Shown here: positions 60,607 through 64,000 of the stretch, in pieces | Position numbering within the stretch: the first letter of the stretch is position 1 | How the letters are laid out: the number at the start of each line of letters is the position of its first letter | Source of the DNA: Sandaracinobacteroides sp041675905 | GTDB lineage: Bacteria > Pseudomonadota > Alphaproteobacteria > Sphingomonadales > Sphingomonadaceae | DNA: 64,000 nt | Reading direction: 5' to 3' | Assembly: GCA_041675905.1 (NCBI GenBank) | Contig: JBAYSX010000002.1 | Location: forward strand, 148,382-212,381 | The notes under the pieces: generated by a model | Databases searched by the model: none | Told to the model about the DNA's origin: nothing | Seen by the model: the letters and a program-made list of their open reading frames with translations, nothing else | Made by a program: the position numbers and the translations under genes

Positions 60607-61159
60607 CTGAAGCTGAATGGCTTGAATTATTCTGTTGGTGAGCACCGGGCATCTGTCAGCAGACGAGCCGTCGGGCGATAGCCGCGACTTTCCGGGAGCG
60701 CAGATGCGCCCGGCCTGATTCGGAACGCACACGTCGCCGGACATTCAATCTGCGCCCACCTCTGGCGCGTCGGGCTGACATGCGGTCATGTCGGGGCGGA
60801 TGAAAATTCGTACAAACCTTGAAGGTTCGCCATTGCCGTGGTAAGAAACCGCGCACATCAACAGAATGGGGTTGAACAAAATTCAGTTATGCCTTTAGAA
60901 AAAGTACAAGAATACTCCTTCCGGCCAAGTCTTTATTTTTATTATACTTCTGATAAATTAAGGTCGGATAATTTATCCAGGTCCACAAAATATTTGGACA
61001 ATATCTCTCCTGCACTTTTGGCTATTACAGCGGGAAACATACGGGTCGCGACCAGCCGTCAGCGCTGTGTTCCCCCGGCTGCCCTCTGAGGTCAGAAAAT
61101 CCGACGCCGGGCACGCCGGACTGCGGCCGGGCTTCCAGACCAATCCGTGCAGGTGACTC
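60607..61159. other. 553-base non-coding interval before the Tmm-like gene
   Basis: No convincing gene. The right half (about 60880-61020) is strongly AT-rich and likely contains the promoter of the monooxygenase gene. Two palindromes are visible: AACCTTGAAGGTT at 60815-60827 and GTCCA-N9-TGGAC at 60981-60999; either could be an operator. Confidence 0.45.
60981..60999. promoter_or_regulatory. Inverted repeat GTCCA-N9-TGGAC
   Basis: Five-base arms around an AT-rich nine-base centre, in the AT-rich promoter region about 170 bases before the Tmm-like gene. An operator candidate only. Confidence 0.3.
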
Positions 61160-62593
61160 ATGAACAATCAAAAGAAACGTATCGCAATCATTGGCGCCGG
61201 GCCTTCGGGTCTCGCGCAACTCCGCGCATTCCAGTCCGCCAAATCGAAGGGCGCTGAAATTCCTGAAATTGTCTGCTTCGAAAAGCAGAAAGACTGGGGT
61301 GGCATGTGGAACTACACATGGCGCACCGGGCTCGATGAAAATGGCGAGCCGGTACATGGCAGCATGTATCGCTATTTATGGTCCAACGGCCCCAAGGAAT
61401 GTCTGGAATTTGCGGATTACAGCTTCGACGAGCATTTCGGTCGCCCAATATCCTCTTATCCACCGCGCGAAGTTCTTTGGGATTATATTCAGGGTCGCGT
61501 CCGCAAGGCCGGCGTGCGCCATTATATCCGTTTCAATACGGCAGTAAAGTCCGTGGAGTTTGACGAAAAGAGTCGTAAATTTACCCTGTCGGCAATGGAC
61601 TATAATGTCGACAAAATGACCACAGATGAGTTTGACTATGTGATTGTAGCGACCGGACATTTCTCTACTCCGAATATGCCGGAATTTGCGGGATTTGATC
61701 GTTTTCCCGGCCGCATCCTTCACGCGCATGATTTTCGGGATGCCGCCGAATTCAGGGGCAAGGATGTTTTACTGGTCGGATCCAGCTATTCTGCCGAAGA
61801 TATCGGGTCACAATGTTACAAATATGGCGCGCGCTCGATCACCACATGTTACCGCAGCAAGCCTATGGGCTATACTTGGCCGGACCGATGGACAGAAAAA
61901 CCACTCCTGGCGGGCGTTGAAGGCAATATTGCCCACTTCCGGGATGGCAGCAGCCGCCATGTGGACGCCATCATCCTTTGTACAGGCTACCGGCACGAGT
62001 TCCCGTTCCTGCCTGGCGAACTACGCCTGAAAACAAACAACCGCCTGTGGCCGCTGGGCTTGTATGAGGGCGTGGTGTTCACTGCCAATCCGCGCCTCAT
62101 GTATCTGGGCATGCAGGATCTCTGGTACAGTTTCAATATGTTCGATGCGCAAGCCTGGTTGGTGCGGGACATCATCCTGGATCGCATTACCCTCCCCGGC
62201 AAGGAAGAAATGGACCGGGTAAACCGTCATTGGCGCCAGAAGGAAGAAGAGATAAAAACGGACGCCGACGCTTTTTCCTATCAGGGCGCTTATATAAAAC
62301 GGCTGATCAAGCAAACGGATTATCCTTATTTCGATATCAACGCGGTCAACAATATCTTCCTGCAGTGGAAGCAGGACAAAAAAACCGATATCATGGGGTT
62401 CCGTGACAAAACTTACCGATCCGTCCTGACCGGGAGGGTGGCGACGTCCCACCATACGCGCTGGATGGATGCGATGGACGATTCGCTTGAAACCTATCTG
62501 AAACCGAAAGCATCCATTCGGATGAATTCCAGACCGCTGTCTGGCAGAGCCGCAACAGGAGCGCCGGTAAAGAAACGCCGCGACGCGGCATAA
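61160..62593 (+). CDS. tmm: Flavin-containing monooxygenase, trimethylamine monooxygenase (Tmm) type
   Basis: 477 residues. RIAIIGAGPSGLAQLRAFQS is the FAD site (GAGPSG at 12-17); FEKQKDWGGMWNYTWRTGLD and ENGEPVHGSMYRYLWSNGPK are nearly identical to bacterial trimethylamine monooxygenases as I recall them; the FxGxxxHxxxY-like stretch FPGRILHAHDFRDAAEF and the NADPH site VLLVGSSYSAED follow; ILCTGYRHEFPF is the FMO ID motif. Tmm oxidises trimethylamine to its N-oxide with NADPH and O2. The C-terminal tail (about 30 residues, basic) is longer than usual. Substrate could be another amine or sulfide. No TMAO demethylase gene is in the window. Confidence 0.85.
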   Translation: MNNQKKRIAIIGAGPSGLAQLRAFQSAKSKGAEIPEIVCFEKQKDWGGMWNYTWRTGLDENGEPVHGSMYRYLWSNGPKECLEFADYSFDEHFGRPISSYPPREVLWDYIQGRVRKAGVRHYIRFNTAVKSVEFDEKSRKFTLSAMDYNVDKMTTDEFDYVIVATGHFSTPNMPEFAGFDRFPGRILHAHDFRDAAEFRGKDVLLVGSSYSAEDIGSQCYKYGARSITTCYRSKPMGYTWPDRWTEKPLLAGVEGNIAHFRDGSSRHVDAIILCTGYRHEFPFLPGELRLKTNNRLWPLGLYEGVVFTANPRLMYLGMQDLWYSFNMFDAQAWLVRDIILDRITLPGKEEMDRVNRHWRQKEEEIKTDADAFSYQGAYIKRLIKQTDYPYFDINAVNNIFLQWKQDKKTDIMGFRDKTYRSVLTGRVATSHHTRWMDAMDDSLETYLKPKASIRMNSRPLSGRAATGAPVKKRRDAA

Positions 62594-62600
62594 CAGTAAA

Positions 62601-62636
62601 GCAAAAGGCAGCCCGTTAACGTCGGCTGCCTTTTGC
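62601..62636 (+). terminator. Intrinsic terminator after the Tmm-like gene
   Basis: GCAAAAGGCAGCC (62601-62613) and GGCTGCCTTTTGC (62624-62636) form a perfect 13-base-pair stem with a ten-base loop, eight bases after the stop. The A/T pairs at the base provide the U-run on either strand, so it could also serve the convergent oxygenase gene. Confidence 0.88.
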
Positions 62637-62749
62637 CTGTTGTTCCGGAAAGATCCACGACATGATCGGGATGACAGACCCGGGATAGACTTCGGTGAAT
62701 GCACCTTCCTCCATCCAAACCATTGAATGACTGTATCCCGTTGTGCCTG

Positions 62750-63976
62750 TCAGGCGCCGGTCAGTGCGACGAGATGCTGGTTGAAATGCTGGATGCCGAT
62801 CTCGTTGCTGCCATAAATGACCTTGTGGCCAGACGGTGCGCCCAGCAAATTTCGATGCTGTTCGGCGGCCATGTGATAATCCTCGTCGATGAGCACTTTT
62901 TCCACGAACTCGTGAAGCCCTTTCCAGGCCTCTCCCGGCACATCCGCAGAAGGCGCTTTCGGTCGGTACGTTGCCATGGTGGTGACCGTATGGGATGGGC
63001 CGGTGGGAAACAGGCGATAAATTCCATAGTAAAAGCTGGACCTGTCGAGCCGGCTCACCGCTGTGGTTTCGGGCGCTTTCCCAAGATTTTGTGTACTGAT
63101 GAAGACGATCGTGTTCGGAAACAGCAGCATACTGCTGCTGTAGTTCGTCATATCGCCGTCATAGTCGCCTTTTTCTGCCAGCACGCCATGTGTTTTCTGG
63201 GCGAAGGACACCTTGTAGTGTGGTCCGTAACAATCATAGACCGACACATTCGAAATGACATTCGGTCCAATGGTCTTCGGGTGCAGGGACGCGAAATGAT
63301 AACCTTCGCCATGGGTGTCGAGCATCAGCTTCCAGTTGGCCCGCGTTTCCAGCCGGCTCTTGTGAACGGGGACGACATTCTCCAGTTCCAGCATGGCGAG
63401 TTGCGGCCCGAAATCGCCCAGATATGCCTCGACATCCATGCGTTCATCGCCGGGCGTGGCCCGGACGAAGATCATGCCCTTCCATTCGCCGACCGGCACG
63501 CGCACCAGATTCCGCGCCGCCGGGTCCACGCCCGCAAAACCTTCTTTCCCCGGGATGGCCACCAGATTGCCTTTCAGATCATAGCTCCACCCGTGGAAGC
63601 GACAGACGAGCCGGCTCGCCCGGCCACAGGAAGTGGCGACCGACGCGCCACGGTGCATGCACATGTTGAGAAATGCATGGACCTCGCCTTCCTTGTCGCG
63701 GGTGAGAACGATTGAAGGTCCGGCCTCGTTGAACAGCATCACATCGCCCGGGTTGGGCATATCGCTGGAAAGACAGGCCAGAAGCGGCTGTTTCAGGAAT
63801 ATCTCCCGTTTTTCCGCTTCGTACTGCCCGGGGCTGGTATAAAGATCGGCCCCGGCGACAAAGGGGCCGGGGGCATGGTCGGTGGTATTTCCGTCCAGAA
63901 TATGCCGGATCAGGCGGCGTTGCGTATCCTGGATCTGTTCCTTGTGAAACGAGTCCCATGCAAAATTTGCAGTCAT
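62750..63976 (-). CDS. Rieske non-heme iron oxygenase, large subunit
   Basis: 408 residues. The Rieske ligands are C106/H108 (CMHRGA) and C125/H128 (CRFHGW). The catalytic domain has the iron ligands in DTHGEGYHFASLHP and probably an aspartate in VLIDEDYHMAAEQHRN. It belongs to the phenylpropionate-dioxygenase-like large subunits, which hydroxylate or demethylate aromatics and quaternary amines. The ATG at 63976 follows AAAGGTGAT; a GTG at 63985 is less likely. No small subunit or reductase is adjacent, though the right side is cut off by the window edge. It converges with the Tmm-like gene. Confidence 0.9.
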   Translation of the reverse strand: MTANFAWDSFHKEQIQDTQRRLIRHILDGNTTDHAPGPFVAGADLYTSPGQYEAEKREIFLKQPLLACLSSDMPNPGDVMLFNEAGPSIVLTRDKEGEVHAFLNMCMHRGASVATSCGRASRLVCRFHGWSYDLKGNLVAIPGKEGFAGVDPAARNLVRVPVGEWKGMIFVRATPGDERMDVEAYLGDFGPQLAMLELENVVPVHKSRLETRANWKLMLDTHGEGYHFASLHPKTIGPNVISNVSVYDCYGPHYKVSFAQKTHGVLAEKGDYDGDMTNYSSSMLLFPNTIVFISTQNLGKAPETTAVSRLDRSSFYYGIYRLFPTGPSHTVTTMATYRPKAPSADVPGEAWKGLHEFVEKVLIDEDYHMAAEQHRNLLGAPSGHKVIYGSNEIGIQHFNQHLVALTGA

Positions 63977-64000
63977 GACGATCACCTTTCACGCTCGGGC

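Noticed and set aside
60838..61089. 83-codon plus-strand frame before the Tmm-like gene
   Set aside because: It runs through an AT-rich promoter-like region, has no ribosome-binding site and no family resemblance.

Overview
The window is a 64 kb chromosomal segment of an alphaproteobacterium, most likely a sphingomonad (Sphingomonadales). The evidence is a circularly permuted two-piece tmRNA gene, a PEPxxWA-type C-terminal sorting protein, an ATP12-type F1-ATPase assembly factor, several large TonB-dependent receptors, and GC-rich coding sequence with strong third-position bias. The order tRNA-Trp, secE, nusG, rplK, rplA, rplJ, rplL anchors it to the core chromosome.

Positions 1-34.3 kb are mainly core-like. 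They hold the end of an SBF-like transporter; a TetR regulator divergent from a complete tripartite RND efflux operon (adaptor, pump, outer-membrane channel); a tightly overlapping minus-strand run (fluoride channel crcB, RluC-type pseudouridine synthase, HAD phosphatase, small membrane protein, ATP12 chaperone); and a ferric-iron ABC transporter (binding lipoprotein, permease, ATPase) preceded by a Fur-box-like sequence. A surface-polysaccharide cluster at 14.8-21.3 kb is AT-richer than its flanks and encodes a family 2 glycosyltransferase, a pyruvyltransferase, a MenD-like ThDP enzyme, a flippase and an SDR, followed by an alpha/beta hydrolase. Then come an alcohol dehydrogenase, prepilin peptidase, an RHH protein, a Nudix hydrolase, alanine dehydrogenase, the permuted ssrA, a TonB-like protein, a queuosine-precursor transporter, purQ/purS/purC with two unrelated genes among them, tRNA-Trp and the secE-to-rplL run. 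rplL ends in a clear terminator and is not followed by rpoBC.

From 34.5 kb to the end the content is accessory and catabolic: a VOC protein, two LuxR-type and one AraC-type regulators, class IV and class III aminotransferases, a CYP101-like P450, a Tat-exported flavoprotein, a small ABM-fold monooxygenase, an N-acyl-D-amino-acid deacylase-like amidohydrolase with a Rieske ferredoxin and a TonB receptor, a phytanoyl-CoA-dioxygenase-like enzyme, two closely related TonB receptors, a SulP transporter, a D-amino-acid dehydrogenase, an Lrp/AsnC regulator, a TonB-like protein, a SnoaL-like protein, a trimethylamine-monooxygenase-like FMO and a Rieske oxygenase. Taken together, the enzymes suggest uptake through outer-membrane receptors followed by oxidation, deacylation and deamination of a nitrogen-containing (perhaps D-amino-acid-derived or amine) substrate. 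The substrate itself cannot be read from the sequence.

The most noteworthy points are the MenD-like enzyme inside a polysaccharide cluster, the catabolic island with paired receptors that carry a dockerin-like calcium-binding loop, a Tmm-like monooxygenase in a sphingomonad setting, an alpha/beta hydrolase that has lost its nucleophile, and several strong palindromes near regulator genes.
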